From the NCBI GenBank assembly GCA_029288115.1, contig JARFPV010000184.1, positions 1-5,317 on the forward strand: a DNA stretch of 5,317 nt, given 5' to 3'. Below the pieces are notes generated by a model. That model was not told the DNA's origin. It saw only the letters and a list, made by a program, of their open reading frames with translations, and searched no databases. The stretch is from Akkermansiaceae bacterium (GTDB lineage: Bacteria > Verrucomicrobiota > Verrucomicrobiia > Verrucomicrobiales > Akkermansiaceae). The number at the start of each line of letters is the position of its first letter. The first letter of the stretch is position 1. This document shows, piece by piece, positions 1 to 5,317 of this stretch. A program made the translations under genes and the position numbers.

Positions 1-1936
1 CCGTCCATTTGCCGGGGATGTCACCCATGTGTGCTAACAGAACAGGATAGATTGCCTCCTCTTTACCATCACAGGCGGTTCCCAGAGCTTCCAGGTAGGT
101 GCGATCGTTTCCATTGTATCCCCGCGCAATGTTAACGATGATTTGTTTTGCCTCTTTGATGGGGACATCTCGCATAGCGACAGCAACTTCCCGGCGCACC
201 GCAGCTGACGGGTCGGAGGAGAGTTTGGCATATGCTTCAGTAAGATCGAATCTGACGTTTCGCAGGGCACGCAAGGCAGTGATTCGCACTTCATGGTCAG
301 CATGAGTGAGCATTCCCGCCACTTTTTGTTGTCCAGATTCACCGAGTTGGGCGAGTAACCAAATAGCTCGTGCGGCGATGTATGGGTTCGGGTCGTTGAG
401 TAACTCACTGACTTGAGGGATGACTTTCTCGCCTTGTGCTTTCAGCCCTTTGAGCCCAATCCATCGAACGTTTTGGGCAGGGTTTTTAAATGCTGCGATC
501 AAGCCCTCGGTCGTGGTCGGATTGATCTTGGGATTGCTGAGGCGCTTGTTCTTCGGAGCGATTCGGTAGATCGCGCCATTTCCTGCTTTATCATGCATCG
601 CGTGCCCACCGACGATTGGATCATACCAGTCGGCCACATAGATCGCACCATCGGGGCCTACGGCTACGTCTGACGGGCGGAACCACTTGCGCTTATCCTT
701 GAACACTTTCTTCCACTTGTAATCGTCGTCATCCTCTGTGCTGGAATCCATGAAGGAAAATTTCTTACCTAAGTCCATCCCGCCGCCTGCAAGTTTGGGT
801 TTGTAACCAAACACAACATTCCGTCCTGCTTCACAGCTCAGTAACATCCCTCGGTATTTTGGCCCCAGAGCATCACCTTCATAATACACAATTCCGGTTG
901 GTGATCCCGCACCGTAAAGATCCCCATAGGGAAGCACACCCGGATCTTCCTGATGCCAGTGTGAAACAGTCTTGGGTTGCCCCAGGCGTTGGTCAGCACT
1001 CCATGTGCGACTACCATCGGCGGAAAAATATCCGGTGTTTGAGTGCTGCATCAGCCAAGTGGTTCGGCACGTTTGCACCTGGTCATCGTTATCGTTTTGA
1101 TAAATGTCCCCCTTGGAGTTGATGGACAGTTCGTAGCTGTTGCGTGAGTTATGTGAGTAAACTTGCAGTCCGGTGCCATCTGGATTCATCGATAGGGCGA
1201 TCCCCCCGACGTAGACCCGGCCATCGTCGCTTTTCATGATTTCGTATCCTTGCCCTTTTTGCGAAGTCCTTCTCGCGTAGGCACTGCTCGATCTCAGGGT
1301 CCAGCCGGACTTGTCGGTGACGATATGTGGGCCGGCATTACCGACGATAAAATGCCAGCGTCCGTCGGGGCCGGCAATGACCGAGTGCAGTCCATGGTCG
1401 TGATCAAGACCACCAAAGCCGGTTAACAAGATTTCTTTTTTGTCGACCTTCGGGTCGAACACGGCGTTGCGGTCAACATCTCGATAGATGATCAGAGATG
1501 GCCCGCAGGAAACGATGATTTGATTATCGAGGACGGCTACCCCCAGAGGAGCAACAAGGTCCTTGTCCTGGACAAACACATGTGATTTTTCAGCCTTACC
1601 ATCGCCGTCGGCATCCTGGAGAACCATGATTCGGTCGCCTTGCGGATGATTCAACGGATCACCGGAGTGTTTTTTAAAGCGTCGGTAGTTGACTGCCTCG
1701 GCCACCCAAATTCGCCCCTGGATATCAATATCCATGTTGGTTGGGTTCAACAGCATGGGAGACTGTGCCCAGAGAGTGATTTCGAGGTCGTCCGGCACCC
1801 GAAACATCTCTGCTGCAAGCCCCTCATATTGAGCAGCTGGCTTTGTAGCGGGAGCCGCGAAGCCCGCCAGAGTGAAAGCCCAGAGTAGGTACACGGGTAA
1901 CAGATGGGAGGACAAGTTTTCCGAGTGTCTGATCAT
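1..1936 (-). CDS. PVC-type putative membrane-bound dehydrogenase with HEAT-like repeats, C-terminus beyond the left edge
   Basis: A single uninterrupted minus-strand frame starts with ATG at 1934-1936 and is still open at base 1, giving 645 codons plus one base. Residues 1-28 look like a Sec signal peptide: a short basic start, a hydrophobic stretch around YLLWAFTLAGF, and likely cleavage after FAA. Residues about 38-465 match the Pirellula/Verrucomicrobium dehydrogenase N-terminal domain, a predicted beta-propeller related to soluble quinoprotein sugar dehydrogenases. Supporting motifs are NPTNMDIDIQGRIWVAEAVN (from 64), the acidic loop DADGDG (108-113), LDHDHGLH (177-184), LLSCEAGRN and RPSDVAVGPDGAIYVADWYDP-like text near 420. 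From about 475 to the edge, helical repeats resemble HEAT repeats. Full-length relatives often end in a c-type cytochrome domain; no CxxCH is visible here, so that part would lie outside the window. The product is probably periplasmic. Substrate and cofactor cannot be read from the sequence. A weak GGAAG lies 12 bases before the ATG. The family call is firm; enzymatic activity is inference. Confidence 0.9.
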   Translation of the reverse strand, partial: MIRHSENLSSHLLPVYLLWAFTLAGFAAPATKPAAQYEGLAAEMFRVPDDLEITLWAQSPMLLNPTNMDIDIQGRIWVAEAVNYRRFKKHSGDPLNHPQGDRIMVLQDADGDGKAEKSHVFVQDKDLVAPLGVAVLDNQIIVSCGPSLIIYRDVDRNAVFDPKVDKKEILLTGFGGLDHDHGLHSVIAGPDGRWHFIVGNAGPHIVTDKSGWTLRSSSAYARRTSQKGQGYEIMKSDDGRVYVGGIALSMNPDGTGLQVYSHNSRNSYELSINSKGDIYQNDNDDQVQTCRTTWLMQHSNTGYFSADGSRTWSADQRLGQPKTVSHWHQEDPGVLPYGDLYGAGSPTGIVYYEGDALGPKYRGMLLSCEAGRNVVFGYKPKLAGGGMDLGKKFSFMDSSTEDDDDYKWKKVFKDKRKWFRPSDVAVGPDGAIYVADWYDPIVGGHAMHDKAGNGAIYRIAPKNKRLSNPKINPTTTEGLIAAFKNPAQNVRWIGLKGLKAQGEKVIPQVSELLNDPNPYIAARAIWLLAQLGESGQQKVAGMLTHADHEVRITALRALRNVRFDLTEAYAKLSSDPSAAVRREVAVAMRDVPIKEAKQIIVNIARGYNGNDRTYLEALGTACDGKEEAIYPVLLAHMGDIPGKWT

Positions 1937-2083
1937 AGTTGGTTGGTTCTTCCGCTTCCCGTTCAATCAACCACACCACAGCGGGTCAACAAGTGCAAAT
2001 CCTCGTCATCTTGCTGTAATCATGCTAAGAATCCACAGACGTGAGGAAGATTACCGTCACCTAGCTCCGTATTTTTTATCAAC
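1937..2083. promoter_or_regulatory. Divergent intergenic region between the dehydrogenase-like gene and the TIM-barrel gene
   Basis: This 147-bp gap separates two genes transcribed away from each other, so it must carry both leaders and probably both promoters. I looked for sigma-70-like hexamer pairs on each strand and found none convincing; TTGACC and TTGCTG occur but lack a good -10 at the right distance. The plus-strand leader ends in a T-rich stretch (2070-2078) with no Shine-Dalgarno sequence before the ATG at 2084. The minus-strand leader has only GGAAG 12 bases from its ATG. No RNA gene or clear operator repeat is visible. The regulatory role is inferred from gene orientation alone. 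Confidence 0.4.
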
Positions 2084-2998
2084 ATGATCACTCGACGCAC
2101 TCTAATGAATCGCTGCCTACTTGGTTCGGCAGGACTTACCCTAGCACCGCTGCACTCCGCACTTGCGGTGGAAAATCCACAAAAAGACAGGTTCAAAATT
2201 GGCGCATGTGATTGGTCGATTGGTAAAAAACAAGACCCTGAGGCACTTCGATTCGCCAAACAGCTCGGATTGGATGGCGTGCAGGTAAGTTTTAACGGGG
2301 GAAAAAACGACCTTCGCGACAAGGCGACGAGAGAGCTTTATGTCAAATCGGTCGCTGAGACAGGAGTCGGCATTTGTTCACTGGCGATGGGTATTCTCAA
2401 TGGGGTGGCTTACTCCTCCTCGCCTGATGCCGAGCGCTGGGTGAGCGAATGTATCGATGTCATGACGACGATGAAATCTGAAGCGGCGAGCCTTTCGGAT
2501 CAATCGCTCGCGGCGAAGGTTTCGCCATCCCTCGTGCTGCTTGCCTTTTTTGGCAAGGGAGACATCAAGGGCGATGAGGCAAAGATGAAGGAGGTGATCA
2601 AACGACTAAAAAAGGTCGCCCCAAAAGCCGAGCAAGCCGGAGTCACACTTGGACTGGAAACCTGGCTGGATATCAACGACCACATGCGAATCCTCAACGA
2701 GGTTGGCTCACCCGCCGTGAAGGTTTATTATGACACTGCCAATTCTAACAAAATGGGCTACGACATCTACAAGGAGATAGAAACCCTAGGCAGCAAGAAC
2801 ATTTGTGAAATCCACTGCAAGGAGAACGGGAATGTTCTGGGTAATGGATTGGTCGATTTCCCGAGGGTCAAGGGCGCCATCGAGAAAATCGGATACAAAG
2901 GCTGGCTGGTGATTGAAAGTGCCACCACCCGTGGCCTGGGAGTTGAACAATGCTACCTGCACAACCGCCGCTTTGTCAGCGAGGTGTTCAACGGCTAG
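2084..2998 (+). CDS. Tat-exported sugar phosphate isomerase/epimerase-like TIM-barrel protein (304 aa)
   Basis: The protein belongs to the xylose isomerase-like / AP endonuclease family 2 TIM-barrel superfamily, whose members isomerise or epimerise sugars or cleave modified sugars using a divalent metal. The start ATG at 2084 is chosen because it alone retains the twin-arginine motif TRRTLMN (residues 3-9), followed by a hydrophobic segment and likely cleavage near SALA (25-28). The first barrel strand follows at about 38-46. The four metal-ligand positions are visible: E192 in LGLETW, D217 in VYYDTAN, H244 in EIHCKEN and E278 in WLVIES. Their spacing (25, 27, 34) resembles that of D-tagatose 3-epimerase-type enzymes, so the active site looks intact. 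No Shine-Dalgarno sequence is evident. The gene is divergent from the dehydrogenase-like gene and convergent with the DUF1080 gene, consistent with a shared sugar-catabolic role outside the cytoplasm. Residues 134-151 hold an apparent small internal duplication (see findings). Fold and export are well supported; the substrate is unknown. Confidence 0.9.
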   Translation: MITRRTLMNRCLLGSAGLTLAPLHSALAVENPQKDRFKIGACDWSIGKKQDPEALRFAKQLGLDGVQVSFNGGKNDLRDKATRELYVKSVAETGVGICSLAMGILNGVAYSSSPDAERWVSECIDVMTTMKSEAASLSDQSLAAKVSPSLVLLAFFGKGDIKGDEAKMKEVIKRLKKVAPKAEQAGVTLGLETWLDINDHMRILNEVGSPAVKVYYDTANSNKMGYDIYKEIETLGSKNICEIHCKENGNVLGNGLVDFPRVKGAIEKIGYKGWLVIESATTRGLGVEQCYLHNRRFVSEVFNG

Positions 2999-3021
2999 AC
3001 AGGACCCATGCGGGAGACAAC

Positions 3022-3891
3022 CTAATCGTCAATCTCCACGAGCCAGATATTGCGGAAGCGAACTGGATTTCCATGATCCTGGAACTGTAGGGGGCCTTTA
3101 TCAGCGTGCTTTTTATACTCGGAAATCGAGTGTGGACCGCGCCAGCCAGTTCCGCCCCATAGCTCTACGTTATCGTGGATAACATGCCCGTTGTGAACGA
3201 CGTGGAACTTGGCACGGCGTGTGACCTCTCCCTTTTCGTTAAAAATCGGGCGGTGGAATGTGATGTCGTAAGTCTGCCACTCACCAGGTTTTCTGCACGC
3301 GTTTACCAGTGGCTTGGCGCGACCGTAGAGGGCACCGCACTGTCCATCCGGGTAGGTTTGGTTTTCGTAGGAATCGAGGACCTGAAGCTCATACTGACCC
3401 ATGAGAAACACGCCACTGTTGCCGCGTCCCTGACCGTTTCCTTTGACGACAGACGGCGTGGCGAATTCGATGTGCAGCTTACATGAGCCAAATTTTTGTT
3501 TGGTCTGGATGTATCCAGCTTTTTTAACCGACTCCAGTGCGCCATCGACAAGCTTCCACTTGGTGGGTTCACCTTTGGTGGATATCCAGTTCTGGAATGT
3601 TTTTTCCGTGCCGTCAAAAAGAACGATCGCATTGGCAGGGGCTTTGGCAGCTTTAGCGTCGTAAGGTTTGGGCGTCACCACCTTTGGCTGTGGTTGCTTT
3701 GCCGGATCCGTCTCGTGCACCTTGATTCCATCGATGTACTTGTATTCGATTTTTTTCCCCTTCACCTCCTTGGTCTCTATTTTGACAACGGGGGGCTTAG
3801 CCGATACGTAGGCAGTTGCACCGACTAATAAGGAAAGAGTAAGAATGATGTGTTTTTTCATAGCTGTTGAATTGGTCTGTTGAACGGACAT
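3022..3891 (-). CDS. Secreted DUF1080 protein, 3-keto-disaccharide hydrolase family (289 aa)
   Basis: The C-terminal 200 residues are a clear DUF1080 (PF06439) domain, a concanavalin-like beta-sandwich whose family includes 3-keto-disaccharide and 3-keto-glycoside cleaving enzymes. Landmarks in order are AIVLFDGTE (88-96), NWISTKGEPTKWKLVDGALE (101-120), GRGNSGVFL (155-163), YELQVLDSY (167-175), GQCGALYG (183-190), EWQTYDITF (204-212) and the terminal QDHGNPVRFRNIW (271-283). Residues 1-31 form a signal peptide with an unusually long polar start, a basic MKKH at 11-14, a hydrophobic core and cleavage after VSA; there is no lipobox cysteine. A charged, proline-containing linker (35-85) precedes the domain. 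Two starts are possible: Met1 (3891) or Met11 (3861). Met1 is preferred because GGCGGAG lies 8 bases upstream, whereas nothing ribosome-binding-like precedes Met11. The stop lies 23 bp from the end of the convergent TIM-barrel gene. The family call is firm; the exact substrate is not readable. Confidence 0.93.
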   Translation of the reverse strand: MSVQQTNSTAMKKHIILTLSLLVGATAYVSAKPPVVKIETKEVKGKKIEYKYIDGIKVHETDPAKQPQPKVVTPKPYDAKAAKAPANAIVLFDGTEKTFQNWISTKGEPTKWKLVDGALESVKKAGYIQTKQKFGSCKLHIEFATPSVVKGNGQGRGNSGVFLMGQYELQVLDSYENQTYPDGQCGALYGRAKPLVNACRKPGEWQTYDITFHRPIFNEKGEVTRRAKFHVVHNGHVIHDNVELWGGTGWRGPHSISEYKKHADKGPLQFQDHGNPVRFRNIWLVEIDD

Positions 3892-3899
3892 AACGAGTG

Positions 3900-3906
3900 C
3901 TCCGCC
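3900..3906 (-). promoter_or_regulatory. Ribosome binding site deciding the start of the DUF1080 gene
   Basis: On the minus strand GGCGGAG is followed by 8 bases and then ATG at 3891. This is the best Shine-Dalgarno match among the complete genes in the window. It supports the upstream Met over the internal Met at 3861, which would give a more typical signal peptide but has no purine-rich site before it. Confidence 0.6.
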
Positions 3907-3919
3907 GACGGGTCAAATC

Positions 3920-3947
3920 AAAATACAAACATCAATGTACGAAGCAA
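3920..3947 (-). promoter_or_regulatory. Possible sigma-70-like promoter for the DUF1080 gene
   Basis: Read on the minus strand, TTGCTT (3942-3947) and TATTTT (3920-3925) are separated by 16 bases. They match 3 of 6 and 4 of 6 positions of the sigma-70 consensus, and the -10 lies 28 bases before the ATG. TTGCTT is also one arm of a 6-bp inverted repeat with AAGCAA across a 5-base spacer (3942-3958), which could be an operator. Matches this weak occur by chance; the call rests mainly on position between a terminator and a start codon. Confidence 0.3.
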
Positions 3948-3976
3948 GACTATTGCTTGCCCGTTCTCTTATTCAT

Positions 3977-4012
3977 AAAAAAAAAACGGCGGCCACCGAA
4001 GTGAACCGCCGT
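3977..4012 (-). terminator. Intrinsic terminator downstream of rpsD
   Basis: Read on the minus strand, the arms ACGGCGG (4012-4006) and CCGCCGT (3992-3986) form a GC-rich 7-bp stem. Inside it CAC and GTG pair around a TTCG loop, giving a C(UUCG)G tetraloop, with a small asymmetric internal loop between the two stems. The stem runs straight into ten consecutive T residues (3986-3977). This is a textbook Rho-independent terminator. It begins 26 bases after the rpsD stop codon and so ends the rpsK-rpsD transcript before the DUF1080 gene. Confidence 0.93.
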
Positions 4013-4038
4013 CTTGCAAATTGTTGTTACTCGGTCGA

Positions 4039-4650
4039 TTAACGTGAGTAAAGTTCCACCACGAGCTGGACGTTGACCTGATGGTCGTGATCGTCGCCCT
4101 CGGGCACGCGGGTAATGCTACCTTTCATGTCCGCACGATCCAGGGTGAGCCAGTCTTTGAGTGGCACGGCCTGGGTGAGGTCCATGTAGCGGAGCCCGAG
4201 CTGCTGTGAGCTTGGCTTATCCTGCACGGTAATAACATCACCGGGTTTGCATTGGTAACTTGGGATGTCCACACGCTTACCGTTCACCTCGATGTGGCCG
4301 TGGTTGACCATTTGGCGAGCTGCTGAACGGGTGTTGCCGAGGCCAAGGCGGTAGCAAACGTTGTCGAGGCGAAGCTCGAGGATCTCAACGAGGATGTCAC
4401 CGGTAATACCGCGACGGCGTTGTGCTTCCGCGAAGTAGAGGCGGAACTGCTTTTCGAGAACACCGTATTGAAAACGGAGTTTTTGCTTTTCACCGAGTGC
4501 GACTGCGTAGTCGGACTTCTTGCGGCGACCTGCGCGGACACCATGCTGACCGGGAGGGAAAGCGCGGCGCTCAAGCGCCTTGGAAGGTCCGAAGAGGGCA
4601 ACACCGAAACGGCGGCTGATCTTGTCTTTGGGGCCAGTATAACGAGCCAT
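4039..4650 (-). CDS. rpsD: 30S ribosomal protein S4 (203 aa)
   Basis: S4 is a primary 16S rRNA-binding protein that nucleates assembly of the 30S body; in E. coli it also represses translation of the alpha operon. The protein starts MARYTGPKDKISRRFG and shows the conserved FPPGQHG (31-37), an RRRKSDY-like stretch (42-48: RRKKSDY), EKQKLRFQYGVLEKQFRLYF (54-73) and the S4 RNA-binding domain at about 94-157, with RLDNVCYRLG, TRSAARQMV.HGHI.VNG and PGDVI. The length is typical of bacterial S4. The N-terminus lacks the cysteine cluster of zinc-binding S4 forms, so this is the zinc-independent type. The gene lies 37 bp after rpsK on the same strand and is followed by a strong terminator, so it appears to be last in its operon. 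The leader before the ATG (4651-4687) is AT-rich with no Shine-Dalgarno sequence, which suggests coupling to rpsK translation or an SD-independent start. Confidence 0.98.
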   Translation of the reverse strand: MARYTGPKDKISRRFGVALFGPSKALERRAFPPGQHGVRAGRRKKSDYAVALGEKQKLRFQYGVLEKQFRLYFAEAQRRRGITGDILVEILELRLDNVCYRLGLGNTRSAARQMVNHGHIEVNGKRVDIPSYQCKPGDVITVQDKPSSQQLGLRYMDLTQAVPLKDWLTLDRADMKGSITRVPEGDDHDHQVNVQLVVELYSR

Positions 4651-4687
4651 AATAAATATAAGTTAAAAGTTGAAAATGAGGGGTTAA

Positions 4688-5281
4688 TTACACGCGGCGT
4701 GCTTTCTTAGGACGACAGCCGTTGTGTGGAATCGGAGTCACGTCCTTGATGGCTGTGATGTTGATTCCCAGGCCTTGCACGGCACGAACGGCAGACTCAC
4801 GACCGGAGCCGGGTCCTTTCACGCGAACCTCGGCATCTTTGAGTCCGTGGCTCATCGCTTGGCGGCAAGCGTCCTGAGAGACAACCTGTGCAGCGTATGC
4901 TGTGCTTTTACGAGAGCCTTTAAAGCCCATCTTACCAGCGCTCGACCAGCCGATGGCGTTGCCATTGAGGTCGGTCACGCTGACGAGCGTGTTGTTGAAT
5001 GTTGCGGTGACGTGGACGATGCCAGTCTGCACATTCTTGCTCTTCTTGGCTTTGTGAACACGCACGCCTTCTTCCTCTTCGCCAAGTAGTTCAGCGAAAA
5101 TGTCGCGCTTTTTCTCAGGGGCCTTGGGTGCTTCTTCTTCAGCAGCAGGTGCTTCGGCGGCGTCCTCGGTGGCAGGAGTATCCTCCTTCACTTCGGCTGG
5201 TTCCGCGGTGGGCTCTTCGGCAGCTGGTGCAGCTGCTGGGGCTTCGGCAGCAGCGTCGTCGGTGTGGTCTTCTGCAGTCAG
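4688..5281 (-). CDS. rpsK: 30S ribosomal protein S11 with acidic N-terminal extension; start uncertain, probably 5' incomplete
   Basis: S11 sits on the 30S platform near the mRNA exit channel and contacts 16S rRNA. The conserved core is clear: [54 protein letters not shown] and the C-terminal [12 protein letters not shown] followed by KKARRV. The nearest standard start is GTG at 5191 (167 aa), but the frame stays open through the right edge. The 30 codons above the GTG have the same Ala/Glu/Pro/Asp-rich composition as those below it, so translation probably begins upstream. The CTG at 5279-5281, followed by TAEDHTDD, is the most likely position of the natural start: either a true CTG or an ATG altered at the poor-quality end. 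Beyond it lies only a C-rich run. Relative to E. coli S11 (129 aa) the extension is about 38 residues from the GTG or 68 from the CTG, ending in [14 protein letters not shown] and a basic HKAKKSK. rpsD follows after 37 bp. Confidence 0.9.
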   Translation of the reverse strand: MTAEDHTDDAAAEAPAAAPAAEEPTAEPAEVKEDTPATEDAAEAPAAEEEAPKAPEKKRDIFAELLGEEEEGVRVHKAKKSKNVQTGIVHVTATFNNTLVSVTDLNGNAIGWSSAGKMGFKGSRKSTAYAAQVVSQDACRQAMSHGLKDAEVRVKGPGSGRESAVRAVQGLGINITAIKDVTPIPHNGCRPKKARRV

Positions 5282-5295
5282 AATAGTAAAGGAGT

Positions 5296-5317
5296 GGGGG
5301 GGGGGCGGGGGGCGGCT
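5296..5317. other. Low-complexity G-rich end, probable sequencing or assembly artefact
   Basis: The final 22 bases are ten G, C, six G, C, two G, C and T. Nothing else in the window resembles this, and the run sits exactly at the end. Two-colour sequencers call G when signal is lost, so a terminal poly-G tail is a familiar artefact. On the minus strand it would encode a short proline-rich stretch in the S11 frame, which is implausible as protein. Confidence 0.6.

Noticed and set aside
34..408. A 124-residue minus-strand reading frame
   Set aside because: It is out of frame with the continuous dehydrogenase-like frame, which is open through this whole region and has recognisable helical repeats.
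1937..1955. Short tetranucleotide repetition (GGTT units) before the dehydrogenase-like start
   Set aside because: Only two to three units are present, too few to claim a functional or phase-variable repeat.
413..2087. Several plus-strand reading frames of 71-87 residues (413-673, 859-1122, 1640-1888, 1872-2087)
   Set aside because: The first three lie wholly inside the dehydrogenase-like gene on the opposite strand, and the last overlaps its start and the divergent gap. None resembles a known protein or has a convincing ribosome binding site.
2020..2322. A 100-residue minus-strand frame across the start of the TIM-barrel gene
   Set aside because: It is antisense to a clear Tat signal and first barrel strand, and shows no recognisable protein features.
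2999..3021. Possible bidirectional terminator between the convergent genes
   Set aside because: The 23-bp gap has no stable stem and no T-run on either strand.
3175..3828. Plus-strand frames of 73-110 residues opposite the DUF1080 gene
   Set aside because: All are antisense to well-conserved DUF1080 motifs; they reflect codon bias on the opposite strand.
4724..5089. A 121-residue plus-strand frame opposite rpsK
   Set aside because: It is antisense to the conserved S11 core and has no similarity that I recognise.
1..5317. Search for tRNA genes, CRISPR arrays, insertion sequences, toxin-antitoxin pairs or phage genes
   Set aside because: The window is almost fully occupied by five recognisable genes, and no cloverleaf, regular direct-repeat array, transposase or terminal inverted repeats were seen.

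Overview
The window most likely comes from a member of the Verrucomicrobiota (PVC superphylum), possibly as a short metagenomic contig. The evidence is gene content. A Pirellula/Verrucomicrobium-type putative membrane-bound dehydrogenase with HEAT-like repeats, an exported sugar phosphate isomerase/epimerase-like TIM barrel and a secreted DUF1080 protein sit together, which is typical of planctomycetes and verrucomicrobia. The adjacent ribosomal protein S11 carries an acidic Ala/Glu/Pro-rich N-terminal extension. This assignment is an inference from protein families; no 16S gene is present.

Layout. Bases 1-1936 (minus strand) hold the N-terminal 645 codons of the dehydrogenase-like protein, open through the left edge. 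A 147-bp gap (1937-2083) separates it from a divergent plus-strand gene (2084-2998) for a Tat-exported TIM-barrel protein with all four metal-ligand positions of the epimerase family. After 23 bp, a convergent minus-strand gene (3022-3891) encodes a Sec-exported DUF1080 protein. A 147-bp gap (3892-4038) holds a possible promoter for the DUF1080 gene and a strong intrinsic terminator (3977-4012) that ends the next minus-strand unit. That unit is rpsK (S11, from the right end to 4688) followed by rpsD (S4, 4039-4650), part of the alpha ribosomal-protein operon.

How the genes fit together. The three left-hand genes all have export signals and belong to families that recur in PVC carbohydrate-catabolism loci. 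A plausible but unproven reading is a periplasmic pathway in which a sugar or glycoside is oxidised by the dehydrogenase-like protein, cleaved by the DUF1080 protein (3-keto-disaccharide hydrolase family) and isomerised or further cleaved by the TIM-barrel protein. The right-hand genes are housekeeping translation genes. The terminator shows that rpoA and rplQ, which follow rpsD in the classical E. coli order, do not follow it here. The last 22 bases are a low-complexity G-rich run that looks like a read or assembly end artefact and obscures the true start of rpsK. No gap between genes exceeds 150 bases, and I see no tRNA, CRISPR array, transposase or other mobile element.
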